DNA of 64,000 nucleotides from Catenuloplanes indicus (GTDB lineage Bacteria > Actinomycetota > Actinomycetes > Mycobacteriales > Micromonosporaceae), in NCBI RefSeq assembly GCF_030813715.1, contig NZ_JAUSUZ010000001.1, positions 186,001 to 250,000 on the forward strand. Reading direction: 5' to 3'. The translations under genes were made by a program, and so were the position numbers. Shown piece after piece: positions 32,101-42,018 of this stretch (within the stretch, counting starts at the first letter, position 1; each line of letters opens with the position of its first letter). The notes under the pieces were generated by a model that saw only the letters and a list, made by a program, of their open reading frames with translations, made no database searches and was not told the origin of the DNA.

Positions 32101-32909
32101 TGGTGATCGACATCGTCAATGCCGTACGCAGCGAACTGGTCCGGACCCGTCGCAAGGGTCTCGTCATCGGCTGGCTGGGCCTCACCGTACTGGCCGCCGT
32201 ACTGATCAACGTCGTGATGTTCCAGGTGGTCGACACCGCTGAAGCCGTGCCTGCCGCGGGCCCCGGCGTCACCTTTCCCACCGCCGAGGAACTGGCCCGT
32301 CCCGAGGGCCTGGTGGCCGGGCTCGGGGCCGCCGCCAGCATGTTCGGGGTGATCACTCTTTCGTTCTGGGCGCTGATCACGGCTACCGACTACCAGACCG
32401 GGCTGATCCGGCTGCTCGTTTCCGCGCAGCCGCGCCGGTGGATCCTGCTGACCAGCAAGATCATCGCTCTGGTGCTGTGGACGGCGGCGGTGACGACCGT
32501 CGCCGTCATCGCTGACCTGGTCGTCGCCCCGGCGGTGGCCGGCGGTTCCCGCATCGACGTGTCCGCCTGGCGAGAGAACGTGCCGGCGACCCTGGCCGAG
32601 GGCTGGCTCAATCTGTTCTGCGCACTCGTGGTGTGGGGGATCTTCGGACTTGCCGTGGCAGTCGTGGCCCGATCGAGCGCCATCGCCATCTCTGCCGGGG
32701 TGGGTTACGTTCTCGTCGTGGAGTCCGTGATCCGGGCTGCAGCGGACAGCCTCGGCGACCGGCTACCGGGAAGCACCCTGTCCGCACTGGCTCAGGGCGG
32801 CGACGCCACCCTGAGCTATGGGACCGCCCTGGCCCTGGGCGCTGCCTACACTCTCGTGAGCATCGGCATCGCCCAGATCGTCTTCCACCGGCGCGACATC
32901 ACCGATTGA
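32100..32909 (+). CDS. ABC-2 type exporter permease
   Basis: Protein of 269 aa with six predicted membrane segments: one near the N-terminus (GWLGLTVLAAVLINVVMF), a pair around ATDYQTGLIRLLVSAQPRRW, and three in the second half. The TDYQTGLIR-LLVSAQPRR stretch between segments 2 and 3 is typical of permeases partnered with BcrA-like ATPases. Substrate unknown. The TetR gene follows 45 nt later. Confidence 0.85.
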   Translation: MVIDIVNAVRSELVRTRRKGLVIGWLGLTVLAAVLINVVMFQVVDTAEAVPAAGPGVTFPTAEELARPEGLVAGLGAAASMFGVITLSFWALITATDYQTGLIRLLVSAQPRRWILLTSKIIALVLWTAAVTTVAVIADLVVAPAVAGGSRIDVSAWRENVPATLAEGWLNLFCALVVWGIFGLAVAVVARSSAIAISAGVGYVLVVESVIRAAADSLGDRLPGSTLSALAQGGDATLSYGTALALGAAYTLVSIGIAQIVFHRRDITD

Positions 32910-32954
32910 CGGCCGGCATCCGAGAACGCCGCGAGAGAAGGAGAGTGCACGAGG

Positions 32955-33575
32955 TTGGCCGCACGTGGTGATGCAACGCGCGACAAACTGCTCGACGCGA
33001 CCATCCGGCTGGTTCGGGAGGTCGGGTACACCCAGACGACCACGCGTGCCATCGCTCAGGCCGCCGGGGTCGCCGAAGGTACGCTGTATCGCCACTACCC
33101 CGACAAGGCCGGCCTGCTCGCGGCCGCGATCAGCAAGCGGAGCGCCCCTGTCCTCGCCTGGGTCCGGGGGCTGCCCATGAAGGCCGGAACAGGTACTCTC
33201 GCCGGCAACCTGACGGATTGCCTGACCCGGCTCGCTACGCTGCGTGCCGATATCGTCCCGTTCGAGCTGGCGATCCTCACCGATCCGGAACTCGGCCGCG
33301 CGGCCGCCGCGGCACACGCAGCCGAGCCCGGTCCGCCCGAATTTCTCACGCAGTACCTGCACGCCGAGCAGCGGCTGGGCCGGATCCGGGCCGACGTCGA
33401 TCCGGGCAGGATCGCCGTGGTGCTACTGGCGACGCTCTTCGGCCTCGCCGTGCCGGCGCCACCAGCCGTCGATGCCCTCGGCGACAGCTGGCCGGACGTC
33501 AGCGATGCCGTCGCCATGATTGTCGAAGGAGTCGCCGCCCGCCCCGCCACGAGCGAGCCTCCCAGGAAGGTCTAA
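32955..33575 (+). CDS. TetR-family repressor
   Basis: Protein of 206 aa. The DNA-binding part is RDKLLDATIRLVREVGYTQTTTRAIAQAAGVAEGTLYRHYPDKAGLL (helix-turn-helix about 28-50), with a TetR ligand domain behind it. Being third in the operon and with the palindrome in front of the first gene, it most likely represses its own ABC exporter and releases on binding the exported compound (inference). TTG start at 32955 with GGAG upstream; no better start in frame. Confidence 0.88.
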   Translation: MAARGDATRDKLLDATIRLVREVGYTQTTTRAIAQAAGVAEGTLYRHYPDKAGLLAAAISKRSAPVLAWVRGLPMKAGTGTLAGNLTDCLTRLATLRADIVPFELAILTDPELGRAAAAAHAAEPGPPEFLTQYLHAEQRLGRIRADVDPGRIAVVLLATLFGLAVPAPPAVDALGDSWPDVSDAVAMIVEGVAARPATSEPPRKV

Positions 33576-33591
33576 TTAGGAGCGCGATGCC

Positions 33592-33639
33592 GAGGCCGGC
33601 CCCGGTGATCGGAACGGTCTTGTTCGCCGGGTCGGTCAT
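33592..33639 (-). pseudogene. N-terminal stub of a second SDR gene
   Basis: An ATG overlaps the stop of the SDR gene upstream (ATGA) with GGGGGAACGC in front of it. The 16 codons (MTDPANKTVPITGAGLGI) are the opening strand and glycine loop of an SDR, after which the frame runs antisense into the 3' end of tetR. The rest of the gene is gone, so a deletion or insertion joined it to the ABC-TetR unit near 33580-33592. Confidence 0.6.
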
Positions 33640-34514
33640 GCGTTCCCCCGGTCGTGAGCGCCAATGTCGGTGAGCGCGGTGGTGGCCTGCCACAGCCTCG
33701 TGGCTGTGGCAGGGTTCCGGGCGGCGCGGCTGGGCTTGTGGACCACGGGGTGACCGGTGAAGTGGAACAGGCCGCCCGGGCCGACATATGCGTTTCCGGG
33801 CACGTCCTGGGTGGCCGCGTAGAGGATCGGCAGCGCGGCGGGCTCGACGTCCTGGACGAGGGCCGGGAAGCGGTTGACGACGTTCAGCCACGAATGCGCG
33901 TTGAGTTCACTGCGCACGACGCCGGGGTGCGCGACGATCGAGCGGACGGGGCTGCCCTCGGCGGTCAGGCGGCGCTCCAGCTCCAGTGAAAAGAGGATCA
34001 TGGCGAGCTTGGACGCGTTGTACTTGTCGAGCATCGTGCGGAACCCGGGGTTGCGCCAGTCGAGGTCGTCGAGGCGAAGTCTGCCGAAGCGGTGCAGCTG
34101 GCTCGAGACGCTGACGACGCGGTCGGTCACCCGGGGCAGCAGCAGGTTGGTGAGCACGAACGGGCCGAAGTAGTTGGTCGCCGTCTCCACGTCGAGGCCC
34201 TGCGCGGTCCGCGCCGCCGGGATGCGGGCCACCCCAGCATTGTTGATCAGGACATCGACGCGGCCGGTGTACGAGTGCGCGAACGTGCGCACCGAGTCGA
34301 GGTCGGAGACGTCGAGCTGCTGGAACTCGAGGTCGCCGCCGGTGCCGGTCAGCGCCCGGCGTGCCTTCTCCACGCTGCGGACGGCGACCACCACGTGGGC
34401 GCCGGCCCGGGCGAGTTCGCGGGTCACGACGAGGCCGATGCCCCGGCCGCCTCCGGTGATCACCACCGTCCGGCCGGTCAGGTCCGGCATCTGGTCCGCG
34501 GTCCATCTGGTCAT
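33636..34514 (-). CDS. short-chain dehydrogenase/reductase
   Basis: Protein of 292 aa, Rossmann fold. Cofactor loop TGGGRGIG (about 18-27), LDVSDLDS, LINNAGVAR and active-site DKYNASKLA (Tyr and Lys), with VSVSSQLHRFG providing the Ser. The RS-V-E-KA cofactor region (VAVRSVEKARRAL) suggests NADP. Resembles WW-domain oxidoreductase/retinol dehydrogenase-like SDRs of actinomycetes, substrate unknown. It diverges from the XRE regulator, which may control it. Confidence 0.9.
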   Translation of the reverse strand: MTRWTADQMPDLTGRTVVITGGGRGIGLVVTRELARAGAHVVVAVRSVEKARRALTGTGGDLEFQQLDVSDLDSVRTFAHSYTGRVDVLINNAGVARIPAARTAQGLDVETATNYFGPFVLTNLLLPRVTDRVVSVSSQLHRFGRLRLDDLDWRNPGFRTMLDKYNASKLAMILFSLELERRLTAEGSPVRSIVAHPGVVRSELNAHSWLNVVNRFPALVQDVEPAALPILYAATQDVPGNAYVGPGGLFHFTGHPVVHKPSRAARNPATATRLWQATTALTDIGAHDRGNA

Positions 34515-34680
34515 GAGGTGTCCTCCGTCATCGGGCGTTCGTCATGCGACGCCGACCAGTAGAAGAGACCCCGGGCGCCGGATTAAGTGCCCGCTCAGCC
34601 TTTGACCGCCAGTACCTGGTTAACCGCGGCGGTCGGGCCGATCATGGGAGCAGGTACACGACGACTGAGACCGGGGCCCG

Positions 34681-35541
34681 ATGGAAGACGACACGCTTGA
34701 TGGTGACGGCCTGGCGGCCTTTCTGCGCGGTCGCCGGCTGGCGCTGCAGCCGGAGGACGTCGGGCTTCGGCGCGGGCCCCGGCGGCGTACCAGTGGACTG
34801 CGTCGGGAGGAGGTCGCCGAGCTGTGCGATATGTCGGTCGACTACCTGACCCGTCTGGAGCGTGGCACCAAGTCGAAGCCGTCCCAGCACATGGCCGCCG
34901 CGCTCGCCCGGGGGCTGCGCCTGACCCCGGAGGAGCGTAACCACCTCTTCCTGCTCTGCGGCCTCCGTCCCGAAGCGCGTGATCCCCGGGACGCGCACAT
35001 CAGCCCCGGGCTGTTGCGTGTGATGGACCGGCTCCAGGACACGCCGGCGGAGATCGTGGGCCCGCTCGGCGACACGCTGCAGCAGACGCCGCCCGCCGTG
35101 GCCCTGCTCGGCGACGAGACCCGCCACACGGGCCCGGCGCGCAGCGCCTTCTATCGGTGGTTCACCGACCCGGCCGCGCGCGCCCGATACCTGCCCGAGG
35201 ACCACCAACTACACAGCCGCGTGTACGTGTCGATTCTGCGTGCCGCCGCCACCGCCCAAGGGGCCGGATCGTCGGCCGCCGTGCTCGCGGCCGGGCTGCA
35301 GCGGTACCCGGAGTTCGCCGAGTTGTGGCAGCGCCAGGAGGTGGGCCTGCGGTGGAGCAGCGCGAAACGCTTCGTCCATCCCGAGGTCGGGCGCATCGAT
35401 CTGTACTGTCAGACGCTGTTGGACCCGGATGAGGGCCAGTCGTTGCTGATCTTCACCGCCACGCCCGGCACGGAGAGTTATGACAAGCTGACGCTGCTGG
35501 CCGTGCTGGGCACCGACAGATTCGCCGGCTCTGACGCGTGA
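34681..35541 (+). CDS. XRE-family regulator with MmyB-like ligand domain
   Basis: Protein of 286 aa. The helix-turn-helix is SGLRREEVAELCDMSVDYLTRLERG (about 38-65) and the second part (SAFYRWFTDPAARARYLPEDH onward, to LTLLAVLGTD) is the MmyB-like domain, which binds fatty-acid-like ligands in some relatives. Such regulators usually sit divergently from one SDR gene and control it, as here (166-nt gap). RRRTSGLRREEVA is diagnostic of this group. Confidence 0.9.
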   Translation: MEDDTLDGDGLAAFLRGRRLALQPEDVGLRRGPRRRTSGLRREEVAELCDMSVDYLTRLERGTKSKPSQHMAAALARGLRLTPEERNHLFLLCGLRPEARDPRDAHISPGLLRVMDRLQDTPAEIVGPLGDTLQQTPPAVALLGDETRHTGPARSAFYRWFTDPAARARYLPEDHQLHSRVYVSILRAAATAQGAGSSAAVLAAGLQRYPEFAELWQRQEVGLRWSSAKRFVHPEVGRIDLYCQTLLDPDEGQSLLIFTATPGTESYDKLTLLAVLGTDRFAGSDA

Positions 35542-36050
35542 GCCGCATGTCCGACAACACCGCAGCCGCGGCGTGCAGGCGGGGCAGCGGTCGAGCCAGG
35601 CCTCGACTGGGTCCCCGCCCCGGGAAGAGGAGGCGCTGATCTTCTCTTCGTCCTCCGCCGGCGACGCTGCATCCTCCGGATCCTCCGCTCCCGGGCGGGC
35701 GGCGTGCTCACGGCTGCTCGATGATGTCGGCCAGGGCGCTCGGTTTCGGCCTCGTGGAGGGCCGCCACCGGCTGCGCGCACGCGACTGACTTCTCCGGGC
35801 GGGCGGTCGATGGCCGGTGTCGACAGCACTCGCAGGCCGGCCAGTCCCACATCGTCGCCCTTCCACCCACGCAACCCCATGGTCGACACTGACGTTGTCG
35901 CCGGCCGGGGGGTTACCGGTCGGCGGCAACGCGACGGTCAACCCGCGGTCAAGGTTCCCATGCCGTAGGTGGAGCCATGACCGATCCGGCTGATTGACAC
36001 CGCGGGCGCGCAGCAGGCGAGCCGGTGCAGCAGCGTGGTGTCCGGGATGG
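35542..36050. other. gene-free stretch
   Basis: About 510 nt with no gene I can support. Frames on either strand are Arg/Ser/Pro-rich and lack ribosome sites; one minus-strand start (near 35889) opens with a plausible MSTMGLRGWKGDDVG but continues antisense into the XRE gene. No strong hairpin seen. Confidence 0.5.
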
Positions 36051-36665
36051 CTATGCCGGGACGATGATCCCGCCGGGCTGGATGGATACCGTGACGCCGA
36101 TCTCCTGGGACGCCGCCGCGGCGAGCACCGCGTCGGCCTCGGTGCGGCCTCGGGCAGGCGGGTCGATGTAGTCGCCGTGAACAATGATGCCGTCGAAGTC
36201 GGCCGTGACGCCCGCGGTCGAGTTGATCGTGAAGTTGGCGAACGGCCCGCGGCCGCTGAGGCCGTGGAGAGCTTTTTGTCCGCGGGTGAGGTCGGCCAGG
36301 CTGTACTTGCGTTGCCGGACGGTCACGGTGATGCCGAGCTGGGCTGCCTTCTCCGTGATGGCCTTCTGCGTCTGGTTCGCCTCACCGTGCCAGAGCAGGA
36401 TCGTGGAACCTGTCTGTGCGTCGTTCACCGAGGCCACGTAACCGTTCGCGTGCACGTCGGGTTGGGTGAGGATCCAGGTGTTCAGGTCGGAGAGCCGGTT
36501 CTGCATCACGGTGCTGTCGGGCCGCGTGGCGGGTGCGGGCTCGGCGGCCGCGCCGGCCGTCACTGCCACCCCCGTGAGCACGGCCGCGGCCAAAATCGTA
36601 CGGCGACTCCACCGCTTCACCGCCGGGGGAGCCGACGGGTCGCCGGCTGTCTCGCTGAAGGCCAT
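36051..36665 (-). CDS. secreted protein of unknown function, probable Tat substrate
   Basis: Protein of 204 aa. The N-terminus has KRWSRRTILAAAVLTGVAV, a twin-Arg signal followed by a hydrophobic core, then an Ala-rich cleavage region near residue 42. The mature part (NTWILTQPDVHANGYVASVN, GSTILLWHG, KAAQLGITVTVRQRKYSLAD, FDGIIVHGDY) alternates strands and helices with two similar halves, each with a VTV-x-(Q/I) strand. It resembles the pro-regions and inactive relatives of actinobacterial S1 peptidases, but no catalytic triad is present. ATG follows GGGGAAGAAC. Confidence 0.68.
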   Translation of the reverse strand: MAFSETAGDPSAPPAVKRWSRRTILAAAVLTGVAVTAGAAAEPAPATRPDSTVMQNRLSDLNTWILTQPDVHANGYVASVNDAQTGSTILLWHGEANQTQKAITEKAAQLGITVTVRQRKYSLADLTRGQKALHGLSGRGPFANFTINSTAGVTADFDGIIVHGDYIDPPARGRTEADAVLAAAASQEIGVTVSIQPGGIIVPA

Positions 36666-36691
36666 GTTCTTCCCCTGTCGAGGTATGGATC

Positions 36692-36733
36692 GGGCGGGCC
36701 GGCAGGTGGCGCTCACCACGTGCCGGCCCGCCC
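36692..36733 (-). promoter_or_regulatory. large hairpin in the leader of the secreted-protein gene
   Basis: Perfect 13-bp arms GGGCGGGCCGGCA / TGCCGGCCCGCCC with a 16-nt loop that holds a smaller GGTG/CACC pair. It lies 26 nt upstream of the start on the minus strand, so it may be an attenuator or an operator. The remaining 300 nt up to 37043 show no gene. Confidence 0.5.
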
Positions 36734-37042
36734 AGGGATGCGGATCGGCAGTCACCGGGCCGGTACCTGGAACGGCCCGGACGATGGTACGCATGCTGGT
36801 AAACAGAGGGTCGCGCTGCGAACGCCGCCGTCGCGGACCGGGCCGCCGCAGGGTGACAGCACCGCGGAACGCGTGGCTCCGCCGGCTGTAGCGCGGCGGC
36901 CCGGGCCTGCGCGCACACGCTTCCGGATCGTCACGATCGGTAAGCGTGCCGTTTGCCCCCGGACCCTGCCGCCGGTACGGTGCCCCGTCACCCAAGGTGT
37001 AGCCTCCGCGGACGCAAAAACGCTGATCAGGGGGCTGGAGCA

Positions 37043-37290
37043 ATGGCCGGATTACGCCGTACCCCTGCCGCTTGTGGTGTTGTGGCCGTTGCGCTGTCGT
37101 CCGGATGCACGCCGGAGAGATTCACCGAGACGTCACCCCCGTGGCGGGCTGGCCGTGGTGACCGCGTCCGGCTGCGCGGAACCTGCCGTTCCACGCGGAG
37201 ACCGACGCCCAGGGGAGGCTGCGGATGTTCTCGTTCGGCCTGCCCGAGCCGCCGGAATACGGGCCGGACACGATGAGCCTAGCATCCTAG
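37043..37290 (+). pseudogene. broken small lipoprotein gene
   Basis: An ATG with GGAG upstream opens MAGLRRTPAACGVVAVALSS followed by GC, a lipoprotein signal with lipobox LSSGC. Coding character then breaks, and a second frame carries LPFHAETDAQGRLRMFSFG and a natural stop at 37290. The two parts fit one short lipoprotein with a frameshift or deletion near 37130-37190. Confidence 0.5.
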
Positions 37291-37316
37291 GAAGCGTTGA
37301 ACGGTGTGCCTCACGG
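37286..37316 (+). repeat. imperfect direct repeat, right copy
   Basis: CCTAGGAAGCG then CGGTGTGCC; 25/31 identical to 30964-30994. It overlaps the stop of the broken lipoprotein gene. Confidence 0.5.
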
Positions 37317-37466
37317 CACCCATAAAACCCAAACAAGGACGGCTTCGCCGACAAGCCCGAAGAACGTGACTTTGCGGAGCGGGTCGCGCCAGCGGTGCTG
37401 CCCTCGGCGGATTGACCGCCGTCTGCTGGCCGGCGAACGCGACGCCGGGGCCCGTGACGGCGTGCG

Positions 37467-38381
37467 TCAGGACGGGCGCCGGAAGGGCTGTGCCAGTGCT
37501 GCCGGCCGTCGTTGCCGGGTGGTGAACAGCAGCATGGCGAGCAGGGCCAGCAGGTACGGTGCCGAGATCAGCAGCTGCGAGTTGACCGTGTACCCGAGGG
37601 CGGGCAGGGCCAGGCGCAGCGCGTCGGCGAGGCCGAACAGGGCGCAGCCGGCGAGGGTGCGGCCGAGGCGCCATCCGCCGAAGATGACCGCGGCGATGAC
37701 GAGGTAGCCGCGGCCGGCGGTCATGTTCTGGTTGAAGGAGCCGACTTCGCCCACCGCGAGATAGGCGCCGCCGAGCCCGGCGAGGGCACCGCACCACAGC
37801 AGCGCCTGCCGTCGCCGCAGGTTGACCCGGATGCCGGTCATGTCCGCGGCCTGTGGGTTCTCGCCGGCGGCGCGCAGTTCCAGTCCCCAGCGGCTGCGTT
37901 CGACCAGCCACCAGGTCAGCGGGAGCAGCGGGAGGAGCAGGTAGACCGGCCAGCGTTCGGTGAACAGTGGCGTGCCGAGTACCGGCAGGTCGCGCAGTAC
38001 CGGCACGCTGACCTGCGCGACCTGGTGCCGGCCGAGTTCGCCGACGGTGAGCAGGTAGCTGGTCAGGCCGAGGACGAGTGCGTTGAGGACGAGCCCGGCG
38101 ACGAAGGTGTTGATGTGCCAGCGGTGCGCGAGTGTGCCGTGGGCCAGGCCTACGACCGTGCCGAGCGGTACGCCGGCGAGCAGCCCGGCGGTGGCGCTGC
38201 CGGTGAGGCCGGCGACGGCGATCGCGCCGAAGGCGGCGCCGAGCATCATCGCCTCGACGGAGACGTTGAGTGTGCCGGCGCGTTCGGCGACGTATTCGCC
38301 GCAGGCGGCGAACGCGAGCGGCGCGGCCAGCCGGATGCCGCTGGAGAGGATGGTCTCCAGGTTCGCGGCGATGCTACTCAT
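37467..38381 (-). CDS. nucleoside-type ABC importer permease (second permease)
   Basis: Protein of 304 aa with about eight membrane segments. Conserved GEYVAERAGTLNVSVEAMML near the N-terminus and RAAGENPQAADMTGIRVNLRR in the large cytoplasmic loop place it in the branched-chain/ribose permease superfamily, in the BMP-type nucleoside importers (YufQ/NupQ group). Overlaps the upstream permease by 8 nt. Last gene of the operon. Confidence 0.9.
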   Translation of the reverse strand: MSSIAANLETILSSGIRLAAPLAFAACGEYVAERAGTLNVSVEAMMLGAAFGAIAVAGLTGSATAGLLAGVPLGTVVGLAHGTLAHRWHINTFVAGLVLNALVLGLTSYLLTVGELGRHQVAQVSVPVLRDLPVLGTPLFTERWPVYLLLPLLPLTWWLVERSRWGLELRAAGENPQAADMTGIRVNLRRRQALLWCGALAGLGGAYLAVGEVGSFNQNMTAGRGYLVIAAVIFGGWRLGRTLAGCALFGLADALRLALPALGYTVNSQLLISAPYLLALLAMLLFTTRQRRPAALAQPFRRPS

Positions 38382-39395
38382 GTGACCACCGGCCGGCGAC
38401 GAGTGCGAGTGTCAGTAGTGCCTTGACGACGTCGACGAGGTAGGGTGGCACGCCGGTCGCGGCGAGGAAGCTGCCGCCGGCGCGCAGGGCCGCGAAGAGT
38501 GCGGCGACCGGGATGGTGAGCAGCGGCCGGTTGCGGGCGATGAGTGCGACCAGCAGGCCGTCCCAGCCGATGTTGATCGAGAGGTCGGGTTGCAGCCGGT
38601 TGGTGCTCAGTGGGCTGGTCAGCAGCACGGCGCCGGCCATGCCGGCGAGCGCGCCGGAGGTGGCCAGGGCGGCGGCGTTGACGGCGGCGACGGGTACGCC
38701 GGCGTGCTGGGCCGCTGCCGGGTTGAGTCCGGTCATCGTCAGTCGCAGTCCCCATCGGGTCCGGTCGAGTGTGACGGCGGCGAGCAGCGCGGCGGCGAGT
38801 GCGACGGCGAGCCCGAGGTTGAGTTGCAGCGCGGGGTGGTCGCCGAGCGAGCCGAGCAGCGCGGCGGGGGGCAGTGTGTTCGACTGGGGTAGTGCGGCTG
38901 CGGCGCCCAGCCGGGATTCCTGGAGCAGCCAGGGTGTGGTGACCGCGTATGCGACCGCCTGTTGTGCGAGGAATGTCGTGAGCAGTGTGCTGACCGCGAT
39001 GTCGACGCCGCGGAGGCGGTGCATGAGTGCGCTGAGCCACGCCCAGGTGCCGGCGGCGAGTGCGGCGGCGAGCAGGACGACGAGTGGCAGGGCGGGTTCG
39101 GGTGCGGCCAGGCGTAGTCCGGCGGTGGCGCCGGCGAGCGCGCCGATGAGCACCTGGCCTTCCTGACCGATGTTGAATGCGCCGGACCGGGTGCTGCAGC
39201 AGGTGCCGACGGCGACGAGCAGGAGCGGCGCGGCGTACAGCAGGGTTTGGCTGATGGCGGTCGGGTCGCCGAGGCTGCCCTGGATCAGTGCTTGCAGCGC
39301 TGCGGTGGGGGAGCCGCCGGTGGCGGTGATGAGCAGGGCGGAGAGGGCCAGTGCCGCGGCGGTGGTCGCGGCGGGTAGCCAGGGTTCGGTGCGGG

Positions 39396-39399
<4 letters not shown>
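38374..39399 (-). CDS. nucleoside-type ABC importer permease (first permease)
   Basis: Protein of 341 aa, about nine membrane segments. The conserved CCSTRSGAFNIGQEGQVLIG and LNPAAAQHAGVPVAAVN loops identify it as the partner of the permease encoded next (YufP/NupP group). The ATG at 39399 overlaps the stop of the ATPase gene (ATGA). A much longer frame upstream is antisense-like reading through the ATPase gene and is not real. Confidence 0.9.
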
Positions 39400-40884
<1,485 letters not shown>

Positions 40885-40895
<11 letters not shown>

Positions 40896-41979
40896 GCTTC
40901 TGCACCTCGGCCGCCGGGTCGATGGTGCCGCGGCCGATGTCGGCGATGAACGCCGCCAGTTTCGCGTTCTGTTCGGGGGTGCCGTTGCAGAGTTTCACGG
41001 TCGGGTACGGGTCGACGCCCAGCTGCCACGTCTTGGTGATCCCCATCTGCAGCGTGCCGGCCGCGTACAGCTGTAGTGCGGCGGCGAAGTAGTCGCCGGG
41101 GTCGAACAGCACCGAGATGTCGAAGGTGGGGCTGGTGGAGGTGCACCGGTCGGTTCCGGGGGTCAGCGTGATCGCGCCGGCGGAGTTGGCCAGCGCGGTG
41201 GCGACGTCGGTCGCGCCGCCCAGGTACGGGTAGATCGCTCCGGCTCCCTGGCTGAGCTGTGCCTGGGTTGCTTCCCGGGCTTTGCCGGAGTCGTCGAAGT
41301 CGCCGGTGTACGTGGTGACGAGCGTGGCGTCCGGGACGAGTTGGCGGATGCCGGCCAGGAACGCGGACGAGGCGATTTTGGTGAAGTCAGCCTCCGGGCC
41401 GGTGACGAACCCGGCCTTGGTGCTGTTGCGTGTCTGCATGAGCAGGCCGGCGGCGTACCCGGCGACGAGCATCGACTGTTTCGGGTCGTCGCTGGACAGC
41501 ATGATCTTCGGGGTCTGTGGGACGTTCGCGGAGGACGGCACGTACCAGGCGGTGGTGGCGCAGACGGCTTCCTCGGAGGCCGGGATGGCGTCCTTGAGTT
41601 CGCTGGCGCCGATCGCGACCATGTCGGCGTGCTGTCGGCACAGGGCGCGGGCGGCGGTGAGTGCCTCGGAGACCGGCACGCTGCCGCGTTTGATGACGGT
41701 CCAGCCCTGCGCCGCGGCGAATGCCTCGGCTTTGACCACGAAGCTTTCGTAGTAGCCGTTGTCGTTGATGTCGCCGGGGCTGAGCACCCCGATGATGACC
41801 TTGCCGTCGCCGTTGACGTCGGGTGCGCCGGGCAGCAGGGTGCCGGTGCTGCTGCCCGGTGCCGCGGACGGTGCCGGGGTCGCGGTCTCGTCGTTGCTGA
41901 CACATGCGGCGAGCGCGGTGGTCGTGGCGGCGGCGGTGATCAGTGCCAGTGTTTTCCTCACGGACGCAGTCAAACTCAT
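40885..41979 (-). CDS. BMP-family substrate-binding lipoprotein
   Basis: Protein of 364 aa. Lipoprotein signal ending in LAAC (Cys 26), then a Ser/Thr/Pro linker and the BMP domain (VIIGVLSPGDINDNGYYESF, ADMVAIGASELKDAIPA, AGYAAGLLMQTRNSTKAGFV, GAGAIYPYLGGATDVATAL). BMP proteins bind purine or pyrimidine nucleosides outside the membrane; the bound ligand here is not known. ATGs and spacing place it between the P450 and the ATPase in a single operon. Confidence 0.9.
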
Positions 41980-42018
41980 CCCCGTCGATTCTGTAAGTCC
42001 GTTGTGGATATTCGTGGT

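Noticed and set aside
34545-34575. A fourth copy of the leader hairpin upstream of the SDR gene (CCGACCAG)
   Set aside because: Only eight bases match and the loop core GGGAAG is absent.
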